Shown here: in pieces, positions 1 to 12,200 of the stretch
Numbering within the stretch: position 1 is the first letter of the stretch
How the letters are laid out: the number at the start of each line of letters is the position of its first letter
Assembly (NCBI RefSeq): GCF_008831285.2
Contig: NC_045138.2
Coordinates: 27,065,934 to 27,129,933 of the forward strand
DNA: 64,000 nucleotides
Reading direction: 5' to 3'
Origin: Nymphaea colorata
Taxonomy: Eukaryota; Streptophyta; Magnoliopsida; Nymphaeales; Nymphaeaceae
The notes under the pieces: model-generated
The model's input: the letters and a program-made list of their open reading frames with translations, nothing else
Database searches by the model: none
Told to the model about the DNA's origin: nothing
Translations under genes and position numbers: made by a program

Positions 1-914
1 TGTTACAGTGTGAAGAAAATGGGTTCATCCTCTCTTCCCACACAGAGAGAGTGGGAAGAAGAATGGAGAAAGTTAAACGGTGATAGCTATAAGACGATGA
101 ATGATGGGGAGAAAAATCATTTTGTGGTGGTGGGGAAAGAGAGGGAGAGCGAGAGAGGGAGAGTTTGGCTGCTTCCTGTGATGCGTATGTGGGGTGGTCC
201 ACGTTTAATTTGCGAGGACTAGAAGCGTTGCTCTGCCATGGAGAGCCAGCATACCACCATCATGGTCATTCTCTCAGCAACTATGCGCCGGCCATTCCAT
301 CTGTGAGATGCAGGAACATGATAGATTCTATAGGGCATCAAATCGTTTCACGTAGAACCAGATCCAAAATAAAACTAAAACCTCAAGAAACAGCATCGCC
401 AAGAAATATCTGGTGCTGGTAGCGTCCAGCTTGACCGATGTTATAAAATGCCTAGAGCAGATGAAGTAGATTCACCCCACCTCATCAGTAAGTTGAACAA
501 AATGAGATTTGGCTCTTGGTTAGACAGATTTATATCCGAAGTCCATATCCGGCCTGGGGATCCAATTAGTTATTTGTCCAATTAATTAGATCGACCTGCG
601 TCTTAGAGAGCGCAGACGGGCGTCTCATGAGGAGGACCTGGACGGACGGTGGAAATGGCAAGTCAAACAACCAGGTTCCTTCAGTGTAGGAGCCAACCAT
701 GCCGACGATAAGTCCCATAAAACACAAATCAAACATCGGAAAAGAAAGAACGGCTACATACCAGATCGATATCGGAAAGGAATGAACGATTTTAGCCGTC
801 TTCTCCAAACCGGAACATGTGAATGTCGACAACTTTTGGTTTATCTTATTGAGAGATTACTTGGCGATTCAAAATTAATATGTACGCATCACAATTTTTT
901 TTTTCTTCCTGACC

Positions 915-1090
915 ATTACCATTGAAGTGTTCCAGGTAAACAAGAGGCTTACCCACTGCCCGGAAAAAAAAACCCCGAGGCCATCCAGTCCAGCTGCTTC
1001 TCATTACCATTGAAGTGTTTCAGGCAAACGAGAGGCCTACGACCCTCGGTCTGGAAGAAAAAACCTAAAGGCCACCCCTTCCACCTGCTT
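915..1090. repeat. 88-bp tandem duplication
   Basis: Two diverged copies of an 88-bp unit lie head to tail. Both begin ATTACCATTGAAGTGTT (915 and 1003) and both run into a block ending CTGCTTCT. They lie 3' of the SmD2 stop codon on that gene's strand. No coding potential was seen. Confidence 0.8.
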
Positions 1091-1352
1091 CTGAGACACA
1101 TTCTGTGTCAGCATTATCAATTGCAGCAAAACACCTTCTAACTTATTTATCACACACCGCCACTCAAAGACAACCTACAAAAATCATTCTAAAAACACGG
1201 CTCTTCAACACCCTTAACCCAACCATGTCATGTCCCTAGAAGCTTATCTTTGAGGTGTTCCACGATCATGCATACATGTCATATTATGACAACAAAATTC
1301 GTTTGGCTGATTAATCAACCACATCTTTCGTCTAAATAAACGTAATCTGAAT

Positions 1353-1500
1353 AAAACAGCTAGCAACTTATACGGTGCTTGTACGCGACTCCTTTTCCGA
1401 ATCCAAATGCAGGCCCATCTGAAGAAAACAGCCAGCAACATATAAGGTGCTTCGTAGACAGCTCTTGGTACTGAAAACCGACTATAGCCTCCATTAATAC
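1353..1500. repeat. 72-bp tandem duplication
   Basis: AAAACAGC[T/C]AGCAAC followed by TATA and GGTGCTT occurs at 1353 and again at 1425, a period of 72 bp with moderate divergence. It is a second local duplication in the 3' flank of the SmD2 gene. The rest of 1-1688 shows no gene that I can support. Confidence 0.65.
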
Positions 1501-1688
1501 GTAGATTGTTTTGCAGTTGGCACACAAGTTGTAATATAAAGAGTACACGGTTTTAAAAAATAGTCGCAGATACTCAAATGTTTCATGAGACTAGTTAACA
1601 TCCCGCAAGTTTCAGGCTCCTGTTAGCTTCGAACTAGAAAAATGTCATGTACACTGCTGGAGGAAAAAAAACACAACAAATTCTACGT

Positions 1689-2199
1689 TCAGCTGGGGTT
1701 TCTAAGGACGATGATCACCGAGTCCCCTCGCAGAAACATCTTACTGATGAACCTATCCTTGTTCACGGGCTGAGCCTTCTTCTTGCCTTTACCAGTCTTT
1801 GGGACCTGCACCAGTACAAAGCCAAAGGCATGAGAAAGAAAATAGAATGGGAGCCCTTTGAAGGTTTTCTAACACAAACCTCTGTCCACATCTCTCTGAC
1901 ATTCTCCAGAACCATATTGCAGTGCCTGTCAAAAGCACGAACACGGCCGAGAAGCTTCTTGTTGTTCCGACAGTTAATTAGAACCTAACAATAACCAAGA
2001 GAAATTATTTTCCTCTCCTAGACGACTATGCCTAAACGATTAAAAATACACACAACTAACTCTAAAGGATTAAAAATACACAATAACACTATGCAACTGA
2101 CCTGCGTGTTATTCTTAACACTCATCATCAACACAGAGAGAGGACCGGTGTTAAATTCCTCCTCCTCTTTCTTCGCCTGGAATATTAAGAAACAAATGA

Positions 2200-2237
<38 letters not shown>

Positions 2238-5200
2238 AGGAATGACAAGCGGCATACACAAAGTTCCCAGTCCACCTATTGCATTGTAAAATAATAGGGG
2301 AACATATGCCTCTAATGCTATAAAACCTCAGCAGTTCACCTGGAAGCCTTTTTTTCTATATAACATGCTAGATTGCAAACTGGCCACATAAAAAAAGTGG
2401 ACACTTTTCTTAGGACTATAACTTCTATTGCATAAATTTTTAAACAAGTCATGACTTAATCCAAAGAGAGAAAAAGAGAGACCTAACCAATAGGGTGACA
2501 GGATTCATGCATAACTAATATTCCACATTCAGCTTCTGCTTTTTGTTATCAATATGAATCCAACATGAGAAGACCATGTTTTTGACTTTCACATAATGAC
2601 GCTCATTTCCTTGATACTAGACCACTCTAAGTACTAACTCTTTTACCATGGCTCATTCTAAAGTTAAACCATTGAAAACTCATCTACTAGCAGATCCCTA
2701 CAGTTCCTTTAACATCACCGGGCTACAAGTCTTTCAGAGAATCAGTAAAAAACAGGTATACTGACTGGAGGAATTAGATACATATAACAATGGTCCAAAA
2801 GGAGAAAGGAAGATCATCAGTGCAAAAGGGAACGATAAGGGAAACAGCTGAAATGGAGAGTCTGGTAAGGCCAGAGAACTACAGAATAAAGGATTGAACA
2901 ATAGGAAAGCTGCAGATATCTTAAAAATCGAAGTTCACACATGGAATTGGTGGTGCAACAAAATTGAGAGCATAATAGTCAAACCAGTGATATCCGTATC
3001 CTACAATTCAAACCTATATGATACGGGCACGATACACAAAATGCATGTGCATCTTGCCGGTATCGACCTTATCTTACGATAAGTGTCATATAATACGGCC
3101 AAAAGTGGATCTAGTGTCCCTTTTTTGTTATTTTTTTAAAAGTTCCACTCCTTTTCATTTTCAATGCTTCTAAGAGTTGTGGGAGGGTGAGCTACCACCA
3201 TTTTAAACAGAAATTGCCAATAAATCATTGTCTTAACCGAGAAATAACTGGCTTTAAGGGATGAGGATGAACATGAAGAATATAATGATTATTGTATCAA
3301 TTGATAATAATCATGATGTTATTTAATCATAAACATTATTTCAATTCCCATTTGACATTGAATGACTACAGGTTGTCCATTTTGATGTGATGTACAATAC
3401 ATTAGAGTTTAAATTTGTTATGTGTCATTACTAATGAATGATAAACCATGAATGTTCATTACGTGTGTAATGTGTAATGAGATTTTTATATAAAACAGCT
3501 TTTTCTGATTTTTTCATTTTCTTGATTTTTAATAAATTTTTATGAATTAAAAAATAAATAAATTTACAACACGTTTACAATATGCTTACCATATATTACG
3601 ATATGTTACGATATGCGTATAGGTCGGCTCGATCAATATGCATTACGATATGCCTTTTACAACATTGAGTCAAACAACTAATATAACAACAGGAGATAAT
3701 ACAAGGAAAAAGCAATAGATGTCATCATCATAAAGGCCCACAGCCAATCACAACCAACTGACAAAGCAGCAAAATTATCATATTCTAAAATCTAATATTT
3801 TCTTTCCAAAAAATTTTCATCCAAATACATTTCATTACAAAAGCAACAGTTGTAATGATTCTCTGATACTCACTCCTCAACAGAAACTAAACCCATAAAA
3901 GGCAACAGGCATTGACTGGTAATTTCCCTTATGGTTTTGATTACTTATGGGCTTCTAGTGCAGCAAGTGGACATCCATCCAACCATATACTCGCAAGCCT
4001 CAAACCACTTAAACAAACATGAAGTACCGAACACCCAACTTCAAATTCATGCTGTGGGTGCCTCACATTGAGTTTTTTGTTTCTTTATAATGCCTTTTAA
4101 TGACACCAATCCTCGTTCATGCTTTCCCAAAGTTAAATATACCCATACCTAATCACCCTTCACCAAAATGTTATTAAAAAACACAACACTATAATTTTAT
4201 CACCTCAAGGATACTCACATTCACACAGACAGGATCAAGGAATATTTCCTTCTTTCCCTCTAATCAATTGGTTCAAGAAAATTAAAAACCACATTTTTCC
4301 AAGTATTATTACCAAAGAAATTGAGTTCTTTAAGAACCCCAGATATGTGGCGATGCGCTCAATATGGAGATCATTTCATGCACTTCCATTTTTTAGGGAC
4401 TAAAATATTTTGTGATTTATCGATGTACTTGGTTATTAAGATGGGTATAGAAGGAACACAAAGAAGAGATGCACACAGAAGGACAATTGTGCATTAAGTT
4501 ATGCACAGACGCTCATACCAGCCTAATCAAAAGGAAGTGGCAAACTACTGTGGTGGCTTACAGGATTCAACGTCAACCATTCTTTATGTCCCTCTATCTT
4601 TCACAATTTGTATCTTATGCAAGGCTGAAATCCCAAATCCAATAGCTATTCGACCGTACTGGTAAATGGTTGAGGTGAGCAATCAAGTCGTAAAGCAAAT
4701 TTGAGGTGAGCAATCAAGTCGTAAAGCAAATACCACTACAGCTGGATTCGTCAATTTCTAAAATAAAAATGAGACAATTGAGAGCCATCTGCATTCTTGA
4801 ACAATCATTTTAAACAAGCTATCATATATATACCTAAAAAATAAAAAAGATAACGAGTTAGGGAGCCACTCAGAAAAAGAAAGCTAAGAATAAAGATGCC
4901 AAAGATATGGCTTTGATCAATTTAGGCATGACAGAATAGAATTTCTAATACAGATACGTAAGCCATAGGGCACATGATGGTAAAATAATAGTACACATGT
5001 GACAGGCTGGAAGGAAGGATGCACAAGTTCATACAAAGCAAAAGAGCAAGGAGAAGATTACAAAGTAGAAGAACAACCAAAATGCATATATTGAAGACAA
5101 GAAGCAACCTTATTACAAAAATCCAAAACAAAAAGCTGAAAGAAATAAACAGGAAGCCTGCACGAAGGACTAAAACAAATGGGAAAACATGTAGATTGTA

Positions 5201-6155
5201 CCGCCTGAGTGCTCTCCACATCTTTGGAACTGATTATGAATAGGCCACTACGTTGTCAATTGGGCATGGGTTGGTCAAAAGTTTTGAGCACAGTCTAAAT
5301 GGTAAGTTAAGCCTAAACTCAGGGAAAACTAGGTAGGACTAGGCACATTAGGCAGTCCAAAAACATTAACTTACACAGATACATTAAATATTTCATGAAA
5401 TTAAGCATCATTTAAAGGTATGAAAGAGTAAACTTTTAATCATTAAAGTTTAAAGGTTATATGGCACAAAGAGACCAAGTTTAATTTAAGATCACTGTCT
5501 TGAAATGTTATAGGCTTATAGGGAACACAAAATCGTCTAATTTATTAAATACCAACTAGGCAACTATTAAATCTTTACTTTAAATTTCTAAAACCTAAAA
5601 CCATAAACTAAAGAGTAAAAGTGTAAAATTACTCACCCAATTTTTTCAAAAAAAGAAGGAACACAACTCCTCAGTACAATCACATAGTCTATGTTAACAT
5701 TTTTTGTCATAACCGATTAACCGTATCATTCTAATAAACAAAAAAAAAAAAACATTATGAAAATACATGCTATAATATATATGCACAAACACACACAGAC
5801 ACTTTAAAGTTTAACTGCAAAAGCATATGCAAGATCAAAGAAGAACAAGAGAAAGAAAATATGCATCAAAGCAGACAAAATAGAAAGGTCTTCGAATCCC
5901 AAAATCTAAAGAAGAAGAAAAGGAAGAAAAAGAACATACTCAGACAGTAGAAGAAGGAAAAAAGAGATGATGATATAGAAGAAGAGGGGGAAAGAAAAGG
6001 TGTAGATTGTTGAAGAGAAAAGGTCTGTCGAGTGCCTAGGCGGCACAAGTGATGGCCTAGGCATTTTCAAATTGGTGGCCCGCTAGGAACAGCCAGATTA
6101 CACGACCAGCCAAGCCTAAGGGCCTAAGTAAGCCTAGGCATGTTTTAACAACACA

Positions 6156-6200
<45 letters not shown>

Positions 6201-7009
6201 ACTGAAGTGAGAACCGTACCCTTCCTTCGTGATTGTTCCCAAGAGATCGGAAATATTAGCATAGAATTGTGTTCAAATATGCTAGAAACAAGGGTATGAT
6301 AAAATCTAGTTAAAAGTTAAAACTTTCTACTCCACTAACTACCTACCAGTAAATCAGTGTCAAATGCTAATTTTTGTTGCGAGCAGGTCATTCCAAGTCA
6401 AACTAGTGTGACATAAACAAAAGGGGTAATGTGTCGATAGCCGAATATGAAAATATGAAACCTGTCACACTATTTGTTGTCTACAACAACTCTCTAAGGT
6501 CGACTCTGTTGAAATGACTGCATATATGATTGACCGTATCCACATACCAGTGAAGTAAATCAGATCAAACAAGCACCAAGTCCAATATTGGCAGCTTCTG
6601 CAAACTACAAACAACTCATGACAACTATAAATTTAACGTTCAAGCTGTAATGTCAGTCACATAAATGACAGGAGAAATGAAGAATTGGAGGGCTGTTCAT
6701 AAGTGAGTTATGAATCATGAACAGCATTCGGCCTTGTGACTATGAAAAAAACAGCTAACTGAACAAAGTAACACAATAAAATTACAGAAAAAAAGTTCGA
6801 TGTGAGGAAAAGACAAGGATGGGAATTGCACGACAAAGCTGTCCGAGGATGGAAGAAGTAACCAGGTGACAATTATGAAGAAAAGTAAGCCCTTAAATGC
6901 TGCTTGAACAGCTGACGCCAAAAATTGGGAGGACAACATCATAACTTTGTTAACTTGAACAACAAGAGATTTGAGTCGACTTACATTTGTATCCTCCTCC
7001 ATGGTTGCT
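1689..7009 (-). CDS. SMD2: Small nuclear ribonucleoprotein SmD2 (Sm core protein), split gene
   Basis: SmD2 is one of the seven Sm proteins that form the ring around U1, U2, U4 and U5 snRNA in the nucleus; it pairs with SmD1 in the ring. Coding exons on the minus strand are 7002-6985 (ATG plus five codons, MEEDTN; the exon starts at 7009 with seven 5'UTR bases), 2176-2102, 1984-1880 and 1805-1689 (TGA at 1689-1691). All junctions are GT/AG and phase 0, and the total is 104 aa. Diagnostic stretches are [20 protein letters not shown] (Sm1 start), [20 protein letters not shown] and [20 protein letters not shown], then the Sm2 part [19 protein letters not shown]. The protein ends NPS, where I recall NPK in other plants. 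Introns are 74, 117 and 4808 bp. An in-frame upstream start (MS.. in some plants) is not visible, so MEED was chosen. Transcription probably starts near the telobox at 7849. Confidence 0.95.
2205..2235 (-). repeat. (CT)n tract upstream of SmD2 acceptor
   Basis: This is (AG)15 on the plus strand, so (CT)n on the transcribed strand. It ends 28 bases before the splice acceptor of the second coding exon (2176), where a polypyrimidine tract is expected. Confidence 0.85.
4670..4731. repeat. Perfect 31-bp tandem duplication
   Basis: Two identical copies (4670-4700 and 4701-4731) begin TTGAGGTGAGCAATC. They lie inside the long SmD2 intron. The perfect identity suggests a recent duplication. Confidence 0.9.
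6159..6199. repeat. (GA)n microsatellite, 41 bp
   Basis: This is an uninterrupted GA run in the SmD2 intron (CT on the transcribed strand). Confidence 0.95.
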
Positions 7010-7259
7010 CTGCAACAAACAAAATAAAATAATTAGAATAAAAAAATCGCTCATCTTGCCCAGAGATACCCAATTAGCATTCACATAGCAACAAAAACCA
7101 GTGCTTAGTGGATTTTGATTTAACCCCCACCTACATGAGACATCGAAAGGTAGGGATGTTGCATTTTGCAAAGCTGCATCCCAGCACCTTGTTCCTCTAT
7201 ATAGATGGGACGATCGAAGACCATGCACGTGCTCTATTAGCACAAGAAGCTCAAAAGCA

Positions 7260-7445
7260 CGGTAATCACGAGAATATTCATTGAAGCGAAACTTCATTTT
7301 TCCAGAGTAAGAAAGAGAAGTACCAATCGAACTTAAAAGTCTTAAAAAATCACGGCAATCACGAGAATATTCATCAAAGGGAATCATCATTTTGCGAAGG
7401 TAAGAAAGAGAAGTACCAATCGAACTTAAAAATCTAGAGGACATT
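7260..7445. repeat. 93-bp tandem duplication in SmD2 5' intron
   Basis: Two copies of a 93-bp unit start CGG[T/C]AATCACGAGAATATTCA at 7260 and 7353. Both contain AAGAAAGAGAAGTACCAATC further on. Because 93 is a multiple of three, the minus-strand open frame 7480-6950 carries a 31-residue duplicate. That frame overlaps the SmD2 ATG exon and is probably not translated. Confidence 0.8.
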
Positions 7446-7487
7446 AGGTGAGTTTCCCGCCTATCAAGCAAAAGGCACAAATATTCC

Positions 7488-7495
7488 TAGGGTTT
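7488..7495 (-). promoter_or_regulatory. Telobox (AAACCCTA), intronic
   Basis: TAGGGTTT on the plus strand reads AAACCCTA on the SmD2 strand. It lies in the probable 5'UTR intron. Teloboxes are common near the starts of plant RNP and translation genes. Confidence 0.5.
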
Positions 7496-7658
7496 GCTCT
7501 TCCTCACAGAAATCCGACAGACAATCAACCATACAAAAAACAGTAAAACTAGGTTTTGAAAAAGTTGTCCACATTGTCACATTTTCCCTTAAACAAAGAG
7601 CAACAAAATCGGCAAAAATCAAAATCTCATAAAAAGAATCTATCGCCGAACGACTTAC

Positions 7659-7910
7659 TTAATGAAAGAGGAAGGAAAACGACGGAGACCCAGAGAAACG
7701 AACACATTGATAAATGCACCTAGAAAAATTCCCTGCTGATCTCTTTGCCTGGAGACAGCAACTCTAGCTCCAACAACGAAGCCAATGACGAGGGCACTCG
7801 CCGAACGATACAGTCGGATTTGGAACTTGAGACTTGAGGTTTAAGCGCTAGGGTTTACGGCTTTATGCTAAAGCCGGCGTCGTGAACTTAGGGTCTGGAT
7901 CTTAGGGTCC
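7659..7910 (-). promoter_or_regulatory. Probable noncoding first exon and core promoter of SmD2
   Basis: On the minus strand a telobox AAACCCTA (7856-7849) is followed by about 190 bases without an in-frame ATG. These end at a strong donor, CATTAA then GTAAGT (exon end at 7659). Splicing from here to the acceptor at 7010 would place a 5'UTR intron of about 650 bp before the ATG exon. The upper boundary (start site) is a guess. An alternative noncoding exon may lie at 8242-8345. Confidence 0.5.
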
Positions 7911-8121
7911 AAAAAGAAGCAGAACAAGACGAAATTAGCCAAATGACGAAATGAAAAGTTTAGAACAGTAAGAACATAACCGTATTCTCAGATTCTCAGC
8001 GAAAGATGAGCAAACTAACGTTTAGTAATAAAAATAACGGAAAACTCCGCAAAAATGCGACGGACTGGCCGGTTCATTTTCACAAGGGGAAAACACTAAC
8101 AGTGAAGACACAGAGAACCGA

Positions 8122-8349
8122 CTAACGAAGCAGCATATCCCGTCGGGAGGAGGTGAAAGAGAGGGGGGCACCTCTCTGCGCCCCCCACCGAAGCACAAGG
8201 GGGAGAGACTTAGAGAGAGAGAGAGAGAGAGAGAGACGTACCGGTGGCGTTGATGGCAGAAGCTGCGCGCGGGAAGAGCAGAGAGGAAAGAGGAGGTGCC
8301 CTAGCGGGAAGATGAAATTTCCGGAATTAAAATGCACCGCTTGACGCAC
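8122..8349 (-). promoter_or_regulatory. GC-rich block with CT run; possible alternative upstream exon
   Basis: The minus strand reads a GC-rich leader ending GCCACCG then GTACGT (a plausible donor, exon end 8242), followed by a (CT)n tract at about 8213-8235. It could be an alternative distal 5' exon of SmD2 or simply promoter sequence. Open frames through it on both strands are low-complexity and are not accepted as genes. Confidence 0.35.
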
Positions 8350-9211
8350 GCATTTCTCGACTTCTCAAAAATGGAACCAGATTTCGGGCGTTCTGGGCAG
8401 GCGGGTTGGATTCAGTTCCGGTCTAAACCAATTATCCAAACCTGGCGATTATCATTCACATGATAAAATACCTAGAATCAGCGAATTCCAAAAGAAGTTA
8501 TCTAACATATTCTTAGTAAATGATAAAATCAAAACTAGCTTTCATAAAATGTTTTGTTTTTTTTTTTAGAGCAAACGTGAAGATGAAATTGAATACAAGA
8601 TCTTCAAAGATAAAAATCTAATAAAAAACTCTTGAAGGTCACAAGGAAAGATGAAAGCATTCAAATGAGGTGCATTAAACGAATAAAGTGTCATAGTTTT
8701 TTGACGAACCTAGTCAAAGCCCATAGTTTTTGACACATCATTCATTCAACTTAAAGTATAGGGAAGAATACATATATATATATATATATATATATAAATT
8801 TTTTTATGAATGTTGCTTTAATCAACTTATTGGAAAAAAAAATAAATATCGACAAATTTGACAATGAGTTTTCATTGTTCCCACTATAAACAACTAAGTT
8901 CATTAGATCAACAAATTTCTCAAAATTTTAAACGGCAATGCTAGTTTTTTCATTAATTCCTAAACTGTGAGAGGCTTTTTGGCAGTTTTCCTCGAAGCAA
9001 ATGAAAATAAGAATGCGCGAAACGTTGCTTGGAGCATTCGAGGTTGGGGTTTCATGAGTTTCCCAGAATTCAACTCTATCTGTTTCTCTCCCTCTGTCGA
9101 TCGCCACCACCACCTCCACTGCTCTGCCTGCACCACCACCGCGGCCGCCGGAGGAGGGAGAGAAGGGGGGAGGATTGAAGAGAACGTGGGGGAAGGTTGG
9201 GGAGGGGCGGG
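8350..9211. other. Intergenic and promoter region upstream of the CREC gene
   Basis: AT-rich spacer that includes a (TA)n run at about 8772-8797. The last 200 bases become GC-rich with CCACCACC and GGAGG runs typical of a 5'UTR. No other gene was seen. Confidence 0.6.
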
Positions 9212-12200
9212 ATGAAGTCGTTCCTCATCTACGTGTTGGTGGCGGTGCTGCTCATCTACCTCATTAACCATGGACCCAAGCAACAGGACCACGGGTCTGA
9301 CCATCACCGCCGCCTGAAGCTGCGCTCGGCCTTCACATTCACCAAAGAGAAGCATGATCCCGTTGCCTTTGACCCACTGATCGCCGAGATCGAGCGGCGG
9401 AGGGAGGACAGGCAATGGGAGCAGCAGTACTTTCAGGAGCACCACAAGCATCTGTCCCTCGAGGATCCGGCTGCTCCTGGCCACGAATCCCAGCCGGAGT
9501 GGGAGGATTTCATGGACGCCGAGGACTATGTCAATGACGAGGACCGCTTCAACATCACTTCCCGGCTGATTACCTTATTTCCGCAGATCGACGTGAACCC
9601 CTCGGACGGATTCCTGAGTTCCGATGAGCTGACGGAGTGGAACTACCAGCTGGCCCTCAAGGAGGTGATGCACCGGACGGAGAGGGACATGGAGATCCAG
9701 GACAAGAATCGGGATGGGTTCGTCTCGTTTCAGGAGTATGATCCACCTAGCTGGGTTCGCCAATCTGGTTAGGGCCGTCTCTCGGATTTTCTCTGGTTTT
9801 CCTTTTCTCTTTTGGCTTCGAATTCTATCGCATTTGTTGTTTGTTACAATAATTGCTTAATAAGGTTGCGAAAGCTGGACTTTTATGCGAGATCTTGTTA
9901 GCGTGTTGTCGTGATTTCAGTCTTGATGGCTATCCGGTGGTTGGTGCAAGTATATATTAATAAAAATGTGCTTCGTTGTTGGTATTGTTCTACGACTGTA
10001 ATTTTAAAAGTGGTCGGAGCCGATCATCTTTCTAGGTGAAATTTCTAATTTTGTGCCATTGTTTCGGATACACTGTGAAATTGGTAACTTTTGGGTAATA
10101 GTTGTTCTTATTCTGTTGGTTTATGTGCAGTTTGATCTTACTGGTAATGCAATTAGCCTGTAGAGGAAATGAGAAATATATGGATCTCACATCTGGTAGA
10201 TTGTGATGGCGGAAATCATGTGACGATGAACTTACAGGCCTTAAGCAGCGCTTTGATCCTATCTTTCCAGTTTTGGTGTTGAAAGACTTCCGCAATGTGG
10301 CTCGTTACCTTGTTTGTTCACGTTATTTGTTATGTGATTTGTGGCCATCAGTTTGATAAGAATAGAACAATAAACACCGTTAGCTTTGATCATGTATAGG
10401 GATCTAGACTTTGTCATGTTCATGAGTCACAAAGTTTCTTATAGTGACAGGTGCATTGGGCCTGACAAGTTTAAGTTTGCGAGCAGATGTTATTGGTGAT
10501 CAGATGCATGACCATGTATTTGATTAGGTTTCAGTTACATGGATTGAAGTAGTGGACATTCTTGAACATGTGCATGACCACCATTTGTCGTATCTAGTGC
10601 CCCTTCTATCAAGTCCTAAAGGCTCTTCATTTTCTTGGTGAGCACTGCCATGAAAAGTTAAAGTTATGCGCTTACTTCTTGGTTGTTCTGAACACCGGTG
10701 TTTGGTCCTTTTTTTTATACGGACAACTTTAGGATTGATTACAATCCTACCAGGCCTTCCTATAAGCCTTTTATGTAAGCAACACTCTAATACTTGCTCC
10801 GATGGGTTAGGGTAGCACATTCTTGTGATGACTAAAGTAAGAAATAGGTACAAATGGATAGTAATTTACCATTGGATGTGCAAAAGAATAAAAAGTGAAA
10901 AGCTAAATAGCTGGCGACTGCATGACATCTTGATGACGCTGAATCAATTTGAGGGCCCCAACTTTAAAGGCAAACATTACTTTTGCAATTCTCTGCTAGT
11001 TTTAGGGGTCCACACCCACCCTTGGCCTCCTTTTCTGCTAACTGCTAAGTGTGCTGGAGCGACAACTTATCTGTATGGTATCTTGTGTTTACATTGATTT
11101 TCATTTCTTCAACAAATGAAAGGGTAATGGTAAGTAATGTCTGAATCCAATTGCTTTTAACACAAAGGTATGGATAACTTATTGAAGGGCTTTTCAATGA
11201 TTGATTCAGTAATTTGAAAGAAGAATTATGCATGTTACTTTCAGATAGTGATAGATGGGGTGACTATTGTTCTTTGTGGTTCATATCTTCTGTAGTTTGT
11301 GGCCATAGTTTGCCATGCCTGATGGCAATCTTATAGTTTTTGGCTATGTTTTGGCAGGTTTCCAAAAATGTAATTTACCGTGTAAACCTCTACATCTCTA
11401 CCCTTTTAACAGCTATAGTTAAGGTGGAACCGTAAACAGATCAATAATGTAGATCCTCGGAAATAAGAGTTTCCTGGAACCTATGTCTAATTCTTTTCCT
11501 GACCTCTGCTTCCATCTAAGGCACAGTGCATGAAGGCCAAAATTGAAAGTTCAGAACCTTTACTTGCATTCCTTCTGAAATGCACTGTATGTACTTTTGG
11601 TCATGACATGACAATTCACAGATTGTTGAAGCCTTATCATTTGAGTGATCTGAGAGCAGTCAAAGATGGAACCACAGTTTGTTATTACTGAATTTTGATT
11701 CTTCCCTCTTGATGCTTGTGTCTCCTGTTCAAGGATCCAGAATGTTGTTATGCATTATATGTTTTTTTCTGTTCATGAAGGTCAGTTTCTGAACAATGTC
11801 TTTGTCATTTGATCCAATAGCATTCTGTCCAAAGTCGAAGATATATCTCCAGTATCATGTGTGCATTTATCATGCACATTGACTGTTATATGTTGTCCTT
11901 GAATGCAGGCAGACTTCTTTTTTTATTTTTTAGTTTCTAGCATATGAACTCATATTATATTGTTAAGGATGGTTTATAATATGTGATATGAAAACACTGG
12001 AAGTGATTCAATGTGGCATAAACTTTCCATCATCTTTTCTGGCTAATTGGTTTTGTGATTTTCATCAGAAAATGATTCACTTGCTTTCCAGCTGGGATGG
12101 TGGAGAGAAGAGCATTTTAATGCTTCAGATGAAGATGGAGATGGTCGTTTAAATATGACAGAGTTTAACAAGTCTGTATTTTCATTCAAATTCTTTATTC

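Larger units (their letters stand above)
2177..6984 (-). other. 4.8-kb SmD2 intron
   Basis: This intron separates the six-codon first coding exon (donor GTAAGT, read at 6984-6979) from the second coding exon (acceptor CAG just above 2176). Its only notable contents are a CT tract just upstream of the acceptor, a perfect 31-bp duplication at 4670-4731 and a GA/CT run at 6159-6199. No nested gene was recognised on either strand. Open frames here (for example 4922-5243) have no recognisable protein features. Confidence 0.8.

Noticed and set aside
6715-7002. Minus-strand ORF of 95 codons starting [12 protein letters not shown]
   Set aside because: Only the first six codons are real. A GTAAGT donor follows them, and splicing to 2176 restores the SmD2 sequence.
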